Positions 39,815 through 47,865 of a stretch of 64,000 bases of DNA are shown here, one piece after another. The position numbers and the translations under genes were made by a program. The notes under the pieces were generated by a model that was given only the letters and a program-made list of their open reading frames with translations, ran no database searches and had not been told where the DNA came from. Location: NCBI GenBank assembly GCA_963741615.1, contig CAVUIU010000021.1, forward strand, positions 116,333 to 180,332. Reading direction: 5' to 3'. Position 1 is the stretch's first letter. Each line of letters starts with the position of its first letter. This DNA comes from UBA9676 sp963741615. Its GTDB lineage: Bacteria; Actinomycetota; Actinomycetes; Streptosporangiales; Streptosporangiaceae.

Positions 39815-40340
39815 GCGCCGACGCCGCCAGCGCGATCAGCATCCGCTGGTGCGGAATGCCGGCGTAGCCCACCAGCCCGCCGGCCCGCCGCCACCCCAGC
39901 CACTCGAAGAAGGTGACGTTCGCCGGCTGGATGTACGCCTCCATCTCCTGCCCGCCACGGCGCGCCGCCGCGGCGACGGCGAACCGCACCAGCGGCGGGC
40001 CCAGGCCCTGATGGCGGTGGCCCGCCAGCACCGCGAGCCGGTCGCCCTTCCACCTCCCCGGCTCCCGGGGCAGCGGATAGAGCCGGACGGTCCCGCAGAT
40101 GACCCCGTCGGCGAGGCCGATGACGTGGATCGCGGCCGGGTCGTCATCGTGGCCGTCCCGGTCCTGGCCGCCGGCCCTGCCGGTGCCCCCGAACAGGCCC
40201 TGCTCGACGACGAAGACCTGGTGACGGATCCGGAAGTGCGCCGCCCGCTCCGCGGCCGTGGACACCGCCCGGCAGGCAAGCCGGGCCTGGGCCACTGGCC
40301 GGCTAGTGGTTGCTGACGAGCGGGAGGTGGGTTCGGCCAT
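39765..40340 (-). CDS. MSMEG_0567/Sll0786 family N-acetyltransferase (GNAT)
   Basis: This 191-residue GNAT protein has AAHFRIRHQVFVVEQGLF, IHVIGLADGVICGTVRLYPLPREPGRWKGDRLAVLAGHRHQGLGPPLVRFA (acetyl-CoA loop in the last part) and AYIQPANVTFFEWLGWRRAG. This subfamily is a marker of Nit1C clusters; the acceptor is unknown. ATG 40340 has AGGA upstream and overlaps the radical SAM stop by 38 bases; GTG 40295 is an alternative that would reduce the overlap. Confidence 0.88.
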   Translation of the reverse strand: MAEPTSRSSATTSRPVAQARLACRAVSTAAERAAHFRIRHQVFVVEQGLFGGTGRAGGQDRDGHDDDPAAIHVIGLADGVICGTVRLYPLPREPGRWKGDRLAVLAGHRHQGLGPPLVRFAVAAAARRGGQEMEAYIQPANVTFFEWLGWRRAGGLVGYAGIPHQRMLIALAASAPIPGQTAYARMAGPGS

Positions 40341-41499
40341 CTGTCCTGGCGCTCCCCTCGAGCAGGCTCATCGCCGAGCACGCCTGGCACCGGGCGCACC
40401 CGGCGGCCACGCCGTTCGCGCCGAGCCCGCGCGCGGTCAGGTAGGGCACCACCCGGCGGTAGATCGTCTCGCAGTACTCCGGTGACGGGGCGAGCGCGGT
40501 CTCCATCAGGCTGCCCACGGTGGGGCGCAGCGGGACCACGAAGGGGTAGACCCCGATGTCGATCGCGCGCTGGCAGCCCGCCACGGTCAGGTCCGGGTCC
40601 TCGCCCATGCCGAGAATCACGTACGTGGACACCTGGCCCTCGCCGAAGGCGGCCACCGCCCGCTCCCAGGCGCGGAAGTAGCCGTCGATCCCCGTTCGCG
40701 CCTTGGCGGGCGCGACCCGGGCCAGCACCCGCGGATCGAAGCTCTCGACATGGATACCGGCCGACTGGATTCCCAGATCGCGGACCTGGTCGATGACGGC
40801 CAGGTCGCGGGGCGGCTCGAACTGCACCTCGACCGGCAGGCCGGACGCCTCGTGCACCGCCTTGCCGCAGCGCGCCACGTAGAGCGCGCCCTTGTCCGGG
40901 GTGGCGGTGGTGCCGGTGGTGAGGGTGGCGTCAACCGCGCCATCGAGTTCCTTGGCCGCCACCGCGACCTCGGCCAGCATCTCCGGCGTCTTCTTGGCGA
41001 TGGTGCGGCCGTTCGCCAGCGTGACCCCGATCCCGCAGAACGTGCACTGGTCGGAGTTGCCCCAGTAGGCGCACGTCTGGATGACCGTGCTGGCGAGCGA
41101 ATCCAGGTGAAGCAGGGCGATCTGACCGTACGGAATGCCGTCCGCCGTCGTCAGGTCGTAGAAGCGGGGGCGCTGGAACGGCTCAGCGGAGGCCAGCCGC
41201 TCGCCCCCGGCGTAGACCCCCCATCCGTCGTCCTCCGCCCGCAGCACGTACGGTGAGGCCCGCACGTACTCCGCGCCGGTGGGCACGGTGGCGGCGAACC
41301 CATCGATCCACAGCATCCCCGCGTCGGCGGGCCCTGCCCCGCCCTGGCGTGATTCCAGCGGCACCTCGACCCGCAGGCCATGCCCCTGCAGTTCGGTGAT
41401 CAGGTGTGCCAGCCCGGCGTCGGGACGGGGCCGGCCCGGCCCGGCTGACCCGCTCTCGCCTGGGTGGTACGCGACCTCCCGGGCCGAGGACTCGGCCAT
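40303..41499 (-). CDS. MSMEG_0568 family radical SAM protein
   Basis: This 398-residue radical SAM enzyme has the cluster cysteines at C143, C152 and C155 (TCAYWGNSDQCTFCGIG), a widened CX8CX2C spacing typical of the MSMEG_0568 family. It also has a C-terminal Cys group (GCARCQACSAM) that may hold an auxiliary cluster. The gene is a hallmark of Nit1C clusters tied to cyanide or nitrile nitrogen use; its reaction is not established. ATG 41499 follows GAGGAGGGG. It forms a two-gene unit with the GNAT gene. Confidence 0.92.
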   Translation of the reverse strand: MAESSAREVAYHPGESGSAGPGRPRPDAGLAHLITELQGHGLRVEVPLESRQGGAGPADAGMLWIDGFAATVPTGAEYVRASPYVLRAEDDGWGVYAGGERLASAEPFQRPRFYDLTTADGIPYGQIALLHLDSLASTVIQTCAYWGNSDQCTFCGIGVTLANGRTIAKKTPEMLAEVAVAAKELDGAVDATLTTGTTATPDKGALYVARCGKAVHEASGLPVEVQFEPPRDLAVIDQVRDLGIQSAGIHVESFDPRVLARVAPAKARTGIDGYFRAWERAVAAFGEGQVSTYVILGMGEDPDLTVAGCQRAIDIGVYPFVVPLRPTVGSLMETALAPSPEYCETIYRRVVPYLTARGLGANGVAAGCARCQACSAMSLLEGSARTDGRTHLPLVSNH

Positions 41500-41626
41500 C
41501 GTCCCCTCCTCGCCCTCCGCGCCGGCAGCTGCTTGTTTGATGCGATACGAACGTTCACCATCCTTGATAAACCTAACTGTCACGTCAAGACAAGCCCCCG
41601 GTGCACTTTGCGGCGTTGCGCCCAGG

Positions 41627-42418
41627 TCAGCACGGGCCCGATCCGGCCAGGCCGCCCCGGGCCTGGCGCAGCGCCGCCGTGAGCGCGTCCGGGTCGAGGT
41701 AGCTGCCGACCGGATCGCCGATCCGCAGGCCACCGGTGACCAGATCGATCTGGCCCTCGTCCAGGCGGTGAACGGCGCGGCTCAGCGTCTCGTCCAGCCC
41801 GATCGAGACGATCACCGCCCGCCCGGTCGCGACCTCGGCCTCGATCCGCTGGTACGGGATGTAGGGTGCCTGGTCCGGCGACCCTGTCTCCTCCACCACC
41901 GCCCAGGACAGGCCCTGGCCGCGCGCCCGGGCCAGCGCCGCCAGCCGGCCCTGCGCGGCCAGCGAGGCCACCAGTTCCCGGTAACGCATCGCGCAGGCGG
42001 CGGCCGCCACCAGGTCCGGCCGGATCCCGGCAGCCGCCCCGCCCGTCAGGTCGGCGGTGACCAGGTCGGCGCCCCGTTCGTGGGCCGCGAGCAGGGCGGG
42101 CAGATCCAGGCAGGTCTCCCGCAGGCGGGCAAGTAGTCGCTGGATCATGGTGACCGACTGCTGGTAGAGGTCGGGCTGGGCCATCACCAGCGGGAAGAGC
42201 CTGGCCTCGGCTTCATCCCAGGACCGCAGCACGGACCGCGGGATATCCGGCCCGCCCGTACCGGCCGGCCCGCCCGTACCGGCCGGCCCGGCCCGCCCGG
42301 CCGGCCCGGGCCGCCGCCCGGTACGCCGGCCCGCCCGGGTCCGGAACCGGAGCCGGCCATTGCACCTCACGCACGTCGTGTTTACTATTCTTAACGAGTC
42401 GTCACCTATACGACTCAT
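41627..42418 (-). CDS. Uncharacterised protein divergent from carbamate kinase
   Basis: This protein has up to 263 residues. The well-behaved core begins near VLRSWDEAEARLFPLVMAQPDLYQQSVTMIQRLLARLRETCLDLPAL and runs to the end, with LSWAVVEETGSPDQAPYIPYQRIEAEVATGRAVIVSIGLDETLSRAVHRLDEGQIDLVTGGLRIGDPVGSYLDPDAL. The first 60 residues are Arg/Gly/Pro-rich and cover an 18-base repeat. ATG 42418 has an AGGTAAGG site, but GTG 42232 is also possible. It does not resemble DUF2877 (AllH). Its place among Nit1C-type and carbamoyl genes suggests participation; the function is unknown. Confidence 0.62.
   Translation of the reverse strand: MSRIGDDSLRIVNTTCVRCNGRLRFRTRAGRRTGRRPGPAGRAGPAGTGGPAGTGGPDIPRSVLRSWDEAEARLFPLVMAQPDLYQQSVTMIQRLLARLRETCLDLPALLAAHERGADLVTADLTGGAAAGIRPDLVAAAACAMRYRELVASLAAQGRLAALARARGQGLSWAVVEETGSPDQAPYIPYQRIEAEVATGRAVIVSIGLDETLSRAVHRLDEGQIDLVTGGLRIGDPVGSYLDPDALTAALRQARGGLAGSGPC
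42251..42286 (-). repeat. Two tandem 18-bp repeats in the uncharacterised gene
   Basis: Two exact copies of CCCGCCCGTACCGGCCGG at 42251-42268 and 42269-42286, followed by a degenerate third, encode GPAGTG units in the poorly conserved N-terminal part. Confidence 0.85.
42396..42418. promoter_or_regulatory. Inverted repeat and shared motif before carbamate kinase
   Basis: GAGTCGT (42396-42402) and ACGACTC (42410-42416) form a perfect seven-base inverted repeat around CACCTAT. The right half belongs to TACGACTCAT (42409-42418), found identically at 27069-27078 before the nitrile hydratase operon. The region is AT-rich, with TTTACT at 42381-42386. Confidence 0.5.
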
Positions 42419-42450
42419 GGCAACCTTACCTCGTCGATCAGCAGGATCTC

Positions 42451-43407
42451 ATGACCAGGACTGCGGTGGTCGCGCTCGGCGGCAATGCACTCACCCGGAC
42501 GGGGCAGTCCGGGACGTGCGAGGAAATGCTGGCCAACGCGGCGGTGATGGCGTCAGCGGTCAACGACGTGATCGAGGCCGGCTGGCGGGTGGTGATCGTG
42601 CACGGCAACGGCCCCCAGGTCGGGAACCTCGCCCTGCAGCAGGAAGCGACCACGATCGTGCCCGCGCAGCCGCTGGCGCTGCTCAGCGCGATGACCCAGG
42701 GACTGCTGGGCAGCCTCATCGCCCGCGCGATCGACGTGCTGCGTGGCCCCGGCACCGCGGCCGCGCTCATCACGCATATCGCGGTCGATCCCGCCGACCC
42801 GGCGTTCGGCTCCCCATCCAAGCCCATCGGCCCGTTCTTCGAGCGCAGCGAGGCACAGCGGCTGGCTGAAACCAGGGGCTGGGTGGTCCAGCCAGACTCC
42901 GGCCGCGGGTACCGCCGGGTGGTTGCCTCGCCGGAACCAGCCACCGTGATCGAGATCGACGCCCTGCGGGCCCTGGTCAACGCGGGGCACCTCGTGATAG
43001 CCGGTGGCGGGGGCGGCATCCCGGTCGCGGGCCCCGCGAACGGCGCCACCGTGGACGCGGTCATCGACAAGGACCGGGCGGCTGGCCTCATCGCCCGCCT
43101 GCTCGGGGCACAGGCCCTGCTCCTGGTCACCGCGGTGGACCGGGTCATGCTCGATTACGGCAAGACGACACAGTCGGCACTGGGCACGATCACGGCCGCC
43201 GAGGCCGCCCGCCATCTCGGTGCGGGCCAGTTCCCGCCGGGCAGCATGGGCCCCAAGGTCGAGGCGGCGCTGCGCTTCCTGGATGAGGGCGGGGAACTGG
43301 CGGTGATCACCTCGCCAGGCCTGCTGGCGGCAACCCTGGACGGCGCCGCCGCGCGGTCGGGCACACGCATCGAGCGCAGCCCGTCCGGGGCAAGGCAGAG
43401 CCGGTGA
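42451..43407 (+). CDS. arcC: Carbamate kinase
   Basis: This 318-residue amino-acid-kinase-fold enzyme interconverts ADP plus carbamoyl phosphate with ATP plus carbamate. Signatures are VVALGGNALTRTGQ, WRVVIVHGNGPQVGN, LVIAGGGGGIPV, ATVDAVIDKDRAAGLIARLLGAQALLLVTAVD and PGSMGPKVEAALRFL. No arginine deiminase gene is near; FdrA follows with a four-base overlap. This matches the carbamate kinase that ends oxamate or ureide carbamoyl use in enterobacteria. ATG 42451 follows CAGGATCTC. Confidence 0.94.
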   Translation: MTRTAVVALGGNALTRTGQSGTCEEMLANAAVMASAVNDVIEAGWRVVIVHGNGPQVGNLALQQEATTIVPAQPLALLSAMTQGLLGSLIARAIDVLRGPGTAAALITHIAVDPADPAFGSPSKPIGPFFERSEAQRLAETRGWVVQPDSGRGYRRVVASPEPATVIEIDALRALVNAGHLVIAGGGGGIPVAGPANGATVDAVIDKDRAAGLIARLLGAQALLLVTAVDRVMLDYGKTTQSALGTITAAEAARHLGAGQFPPGSMGPKVEAALRFLDEGGELAVITSPGLLAATLDGAAARSGTRIERSPSGARQSR

Positions 43408-44945
43408 GCACCGGCCGGATGCGGATGTTCCCGGGCACCTACCGGGACTCGCTGCTGCTGCTCAGCGCCACCCGTGCCATGGAGGACGGCACCGGGGTGA
43501 GCTGGGCCAGTGCGGCGATGGCCACCCCGGCCACCGTTGACGACCTGACCAGCCGGGGGTTCCCGGCACAGGACCTGGCTGGCGCCGACGCCAACGCGCT
43601 CGTGCTCGCGGTCAGCGCCGACGGCGACGAGGCCGCCGGCGAGGCCCTGGAACGGGGCCGGGCGGCTCTCTTCGGCCAGGCCGGCCCGGCCCGTGCGGAG
43701 TCCGGCCGCCCCGGGCCGCGCACCGTCGGCGAGGCGGCGGCACGACTGCCGGAGGCGAACGTGGCGGTGGTGTCGGTGCCCGGGCCGTACGCCGCGATCG
43801 CCGCGCATGCGGCCCTGTCCGCGGGCCTTCACGTCCTGCTGTTCAGCGACAACGTGCCGCTGGCGGAAGAGGTGGCCCTGAAGGAGAGGGCCAGCCGGCT
43901 GGGCCTGCTGCTGATGGGCCCCGGCGCTGGCACGGCCATGCTGGCGGGCGTGGGCCTCGGGTTCGCCAACGCCGTGGCGGCCGGGCCGGTGGGGGTGGTC
44001 GCCGCCGCCGGGACCGGCGGCCAGGAGGTGATGTCCCTGCTGGACCACTGGGGCATCGGCGTCTCCCAGGTGATCGGTGTCGGTGGCCGGGACCTGTCGG
44101 CGGGCGTCGGCGGGCTGATGGCGCGGGCCGCGGTCCGGGCACTCGACGCCGATCCCGGCACCGAGGTCATCCTGCTGGTCTCCAAGCCCCCCGACGCCGA
44201 CGTCGCCCGTGCGGTGATCAGCGCCAGCGCGGCCACCCCGGTGGTCGCGGCCTGCCTCGGCATGTCCACCCCGGACGGCCTGCTCGCGGGCGCGCCGCTG
44301 GCCGTCACGCTCGAGCAGGGAGCGCTGCGGGTCGCCAGCATCCTGGGCAGGCCCGGGCCGGTCCCGGCCGCGGGCCTGGACGGGGTCATCGAGCGCACGG
44401 CCGGGCAGATGGGTGCCTCCCGCACCGCCGTGCGCGGGTTCTTCACCGGCGGCACCTTGTGCTACGAGGCACAAGTCGTGCTCGGCCGGGCGCTCGGGCC
44501 GGTTTACTCCAACATCCCGCTCCGCCCGGACCTCGGGCTGCCAGCGCCCGCCGGCGCGCACATCTGCCTGGATCTCGGTGAAGAGGAGTACACCAGGGGG
44601 CGGCCGCATCCGATGATCGACCCGGCCGCGCGGAAGGAGATCATGCAGGCGGAGGCGTTCGGCGACGATATCGCCGCGGTCCTGCTCGACGTCGTCATCG
44701 GGTACGGCTCCCACCCCGATCCCGCCGGGGCGATCGCGGGCACCTGCGCCGACATCGTGGCCGGCGGCGCCGCGGTGGTTGCGTACGTGCTGGGTGCCCG
44801 CGCCGACCGGCAGGGGCTCGACGGGCAGCGCCGCACACTGCAGGATGCGGGCGCGATCGTCACCGCGAGCGCCGCGGAGGCGGCGCGGGTCGCGGCCGCC
44901 ATCGCAGCCCGCAAACCAGCCCTCGCCACCGCGGGACGCCCGTGA
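43404..44945 (+). CDS. fdrA: FdrA family protein (AllF-like, acyl-CoA synthetase fold)
   Basis: This 513-residue protein of the FdrA family has a succinyl-CoA-synthetase-like fold. Motifs include FPGTYRDSLLLLSATRAM, VAVVSVPGPYAAIAAHAALSAGLHVLLFSDNVPLAEEVALKERA, LLLMGPGAGTAML, GPVGVVAAAGTGGQEVMSLLDHWGIGVSQVIGVGGRDLS and the catalytic-helix-like ACLGMST. In E. coli FdrA/AllF is one subunit of oxamate carbamoyltransferase. GTG 43404 overlaps the carbamate kinase stop, and its stop overlaps the glycosyltransferase start. The DUF1116 partner is encoded in the coenzyme M-type operon instead of next to it. Confidence 0.92.
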   Translation: MSTGRMRMFPGTYRDSLLLLSATRAMEDGTGVSWASAAMATPATVDDLTSRGFPAQDLAGADANALVLAVSADGDEAAGEALERGRAALFGQAGPARAESGRPGPRTVGEAAARLPEANVAVVSVPGPYAAIAAHAALSAGLHVLLFSDNVPLAEEVALKERASRLGLLLMGPGAGTAMLAGVGLGFANAVAAGPVGVVAAAGTGGQEVMSLLDHWGIGVSQVIGVGGRDLSAGVGGLMARAAVRALDADPGTEVILLVSKPPDADVARAVISASAATPVVAACLGMSTPDGLLAGAPLAVTLEQGALRVASILGRPGPVPAAGLDGVIERTAGQMGASRTAVRGFFTGGTLCYEAQVVLGRALGPVYSNIPLRPDLGLPAPAGAHICLDLGEEEYTRGRPHPMIDPAARKEIMQAEAFGDDIAAVLLDVVIGYGSHPDPAGAIAGTCADIVAGGAAVVAYVLGARADRQGLDGQRRTLQDAGAIVTASAAEAARVAAAIAARKPALATAGRP

Positions 44946-46117
44946 ACGCCCGGCAGCTGCCGGTCGGCCTGGTCACCTACTCCGTCAAGCCGCGCGGCGG
45001 GGTGGTCCACACCCTGGCCCTGGGCGAGGCACTGCACCAGGCCGGGTACCCGGTGCGGATCATCGCGCTCGGTGACCCGGGAGCCGGGTTCTTCCGGCCC
45101 GTCCGGGCGCCGTTCACGATCATCCCCGCCCCGCCGGGCCTGCCGACGCTGGAAGAGCGTGTCTTCGCCAGCGTCAGCGCGCTGGCGGAGGGACTGGCGT
45201 CATTCGCGGCCCGGTACCCCATCCTGCACACCCAGGACTGCATCTCTGCGCGGGCGGCGTGCCGGGTCAGGGACGGCGCCAGGCCGGTCCCGGTCGTGAT
45301 CCGGACCGTCCATCATGTCGACGACTTCACCAGCCCCTCACTCATCGACTGCCAGCGCCAGGCCATCCTGGAGCCGGACCGGATCCTGGTGGTCAGCGAG
45401 CACTGGCGGGACATACTCAGCCATGAGTTCGGCACCGCCGCCGAGGTGGTGCACAACGGGGTCGACGTCGCCCGCTTCCGGGCTGCCGACCCGGCCATGG
45501 CCGCCGCGCTGCGGCGGCGCGCCGGTGCGGCGGGCCGGCCGCTGATCCTGGCCGTGGGGGGCATCGAGCCGCGCAAGGGCAGTGACACCCTGGTCCGGGC
45601 GATCGCTTCGCTGCGGCGGTCGGGGCGCCACCCGGTGCTGGCGGTCGTCGGCGGTCACTCGTTCCAGGACTACCGCGACTACCGGGAGCGGGTGCTGGCC
45701 TCGCTGCCGGACCTGGGCCTGCGGCTCGGCGAGGACGTGCTGCTGCTCGGGACGGTGGCCGACGCCGAGTTGCCTGCCTGGTACGCCGCGTCGGACGTGC
45801 TCGCGTTCCCTTCCACCAAGGAGGGCTGGGGACTGGCCGTGCTGGAAGCCATGAGCGCGGGGCTGCCCGTGGTCGCGTCCGACCTTCCGGTGTTCCGCGA
45901 ATACCTGCGGCCGGGCCGGGATGCTCTGCTGGTGCCGGTGGATGACGCGCCCGCGCTGGCCGCGGCGCTCGCCGCTGTCCTGGACGACCACCAGCTTGCG
46001 GGCGAACTGCGCGGTGCCGGCCGGGCGGTGTGCGAGCGCTTCTCGTGGGCCCGGTCCGCGGCCGAGCACCGGGCAATCTACGCCGCGCTGGCACCGTCCC
46101 GGATCCCGTCCGGGTGA
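44942..46117 (+). CDS. MSMEG_0565 family glycosyltransferase (GT4)
   Basis: This 391-residue GT-B glycosyltransferase begins PVGLVTYSVKPRGGVVHTLALGEALHQAGYPVRIIALGDPG and has VVHNGVDVARF, LAVGGIEPRKGSDTLV and the donor-binding EGWGLAVLEAMSAGLPVVASDLPVFREYL (the EX7E motif). This exact family recurs in Nit1C clusters, although the sugar acceptor is unknown. GTG 44942 overlaps the fdrA stop (GTGA), so it is cotranscribed with carbamate kinase and FdrA. That fusion of two gene sets in one operon is unusual. Confidence 0.92.
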   Translation: MNARQLPVGLVTYSVKPRGGVVHTLALGEALHQAGYPVRIIALGDPGAGFFRPVRAPFTIIPAPPGLPTLEERVFASVSALAEGLASFAARYPILHTQDCISARAACRVRDGARPVPVVIRTVHHVDDFTSPSLIDCQRQAILEPDRILVVSEHWRDILSHEFGTAAEVVHNGVDVARFRAADPAMAAALRRRAGAAGRPLILAVGGIEPRKGSDTLVRAIASLRRSGRHPVLAVVGGHSFQDYRDYRERVLASLPDLGLRLGEDVLLLGTVADAELPAWYAASDVLAFPSTKEGWGLAVLEAMSAGLPVVASDLPVFREYLRPGRDALLVPVDDAPALAAALAAVLDDHQLAGELRGAGRAVCERFSWARSAAEHRAIYAALAPSRIPSG

Positions 46118-46287
46118 CGATCGCGGCCCCGTCCGTCTTGACCCGCTGTCCGTGCAGAACGATGCTGGCAGGTGCGATGAGGCACACACCGACGTGGCAG
46201 TTCCGGCCGGAAGGGTCGTTAAGGGCCGTCCGGTTTATCGCGCATCCAGGGGAGGGGCAACAGGCTGGCGAGAGACAGGGTTGAACC

Positions 46288-47124
46288 ATGTTTGAGCGGT
46301 TTACCGACCGGGCGCGGCGGGTTGTGGTGCTGGCGCAAGAAGAGGCCAGGATGCTGAGCCACAACTACATCGGCACCGAACATCTCCTGCTCGGCCTGAT
46401 CCACGAGGGCGAGGGCGTGGCCGCCCGGGCGCTTGAGGCGATGGGAATCAGCCTCGAGGTGGTACGGCTGCAGGTCGAGGAGATCATCGGCCAGGGCCAG
46501 CAGGAGCCGTCCGGGCACATCCCCTTCACCCCGCGGGCCAAGAAGGTGCTGGAGCTGTCGCTGCGGGAAGCGACCCAGCTGGGCCACGAGTACATCGGCA
46601 CCGAGCACATCCTGCTGGGACTGGTGCGCGAGGGGGACGGCGTTGCCGCCCAGGTACTGGTCAAGCTGGGCGCGGACCTGAACCGGGTGCGGCTGCAGGT
46701 GATCGAGCTGCTGCATGGCCGCGCCGGGCGGAGCACGGCCGGCGCGGACCGGCCGGCGCACCAGCGGGAGCGCGCCCGGCCCCGGCCGTCCGATGACGTC
46801 CTCGCGCGGCTCGAATCGCTGGACGAACGGCTGGCGGCCATCGAGCGATGGGTCGGCATGCGGCCCGGCCCGCACGACCCTGACCAGGAACTCGCACGGG
46901 TGCGCCGGGAGAAGGAGACCGCGATCGACGCCCAGGACTTCCGGGCTGCCGCCGCCCTGCGCGATAAGGAGAAGGAGCTGGTGGCCGGGAAGGACAAGAG
47001 CGCGAGCGAGCGGGTGACGGGCCCATCCCTGGCTGATGAGGCGGCGCGGCTCAGCGCGGAACTGGGACAGCTGCGCGCCGCTCTGCGCGAGCGCGGCATC
47101 GAGCCGGGTAACGGCGTCGCATAG
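46288..47124 (+). CDS. Clp N-terminal-domain protein with UVR motif, no ATPase
   Basis: This 278-residue protein has two ClpN repeats (MFERFTDRARRVVVLAQEEARMLSHNYIGTEHLLLGLIHEGEGVAARALEAMGI and KVLELSLREATQLGHEYIGTEHILLGLVREGDGVAAQVL), a linker, then a UVR-like helix hairpin (LARVRREKETAIDAQDFRAAAALRDKEKEL). The AAA+ modules of ClpC are missing. It resembles ClpC N-domain/McsA-like adaptor proteins of actinomycetes and may modulate ClpCP. ATG 46288 gives the perfect ClpC-type N-terminus. Confidence 0.85.
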   Translation: MFERFTDRARRVVVLAQEEARMLSHNYIGTEHLLLGLIHEGEGVAARALEAMGISLEVVRLQVEEIIGQGQQEPSGHIPFTPRAKKVLELSLREATQLGHEYIGTEHILLGLVREGDGVAAQVLVKLGADLNRVRLQVIELLHGRAGRSTAGADRPAHQRERARPRPSDDVLARLESLDERLAAIERWVGMRPGPHDPDQELARVRREKETAIDAQDFRAAAALRDKEKELVAGKDKSASERVTGPSLADEAARLSAELGQLRAALRERGIEPGNGVA

Positions 47125-47307
47125 CCCGCGCCAGGCCGTACCGCGGCACAGCCGTCCACCGTGAACCCTGATATGCGCGGGCTGACAGTTCACCTGTCGG
47201 GTCGGCGGAGGTCTGCCACCTGTATCAGGTCGGCCTGGTTTTCCTCCGGCACATAGGAGCTAGCGAGGACTGCTGGCGGCCCAGCGTCAAGGGATCATGG
47301 AGGAATT

Positions 47308-47688
47308 GTGTCTGCGAACCACTATGTGCTGAGGCACCACGACATCGAGGTCGATTACACCGTCGGCGCTACCCCCGGGCTTCCTGCCCTGAGCTACAGC
47401 GACGGCACTTCCCCCCCGATGACCTTCACGGATGCGGAGATCATCACCGACGAGACGGCACTGGGAACGCTCGTCTCCGTCCTCCTGGCGACATCCATCG
47501 ACACGGGGGGTGAGCGGTTCGGGTTCTTCCTGCCCCAGCCCGACGTCCCGGACGGCGAATCCGGGCACGTCCAGACGGTGGGCGTGTACGAAAGGTTCAG
47601 CGGGCCAGACTCGTTCCCCAGGCTCCCGGCATCGTGGCGGAGCATCGAGCTGCACGGCTCGGCGCAGAGCGTGATCGTGCCGCTCTGA
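47308..47688 (+). CDS. Uncharacterised 126-residue beta-rich protein
   Basis: GTG 47308 follows a strong GGAGGAATT site. The protein (start MSANHYVLRHHDIEVDYTVG; later SPPMTFTDAEIITDETALGTLVSVLLATSIDTGGERFGFFLPQPDV and a C-terminal SWRSIELHGSAQSVIVPL) has the strand pattern of a small beta barrel or sandwich. It is probably a cytosolic stress-type or binding protein. No family is named with confidence. It stands alone between the ClpN gene and the tenA gene. Confidence 0.7.
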   Translation: MSANHYVLRHHDIEVDYTVGATPGLPALSYSDGTSPPMTFTDAEIITDETALGTLVSVLLATSIDTGGERFGFFLPQPDVPDGESGHVQTVGVYERFSGPDSFPRLPASWRSIELHGSAQSVIVPL

Positions 47689-47865
47689 GCCCATCACGCC
47701 ACGCTGAGCCCGCCGCGGAGCGGGAGTGCCCGGACGCGGCGGCCCAGCGGGGCGTTGACCGGGGGAGAATATCCGAAATATCGTACATCTACCTCTGACG
47801 GAACAGCCTGGAGGCGCATAACGACAGGTGCAGCCGCGGCCCCGGGGGAAGGGAGCCCGCCGACC

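Noticed and set aside
41627..42418. Assignment as the third oxamate carbamoyltransferase subunit (AllH/DUF2877)
   Set aside because: None of the DUF2877 motifs was recognisable; context alone is not enough.
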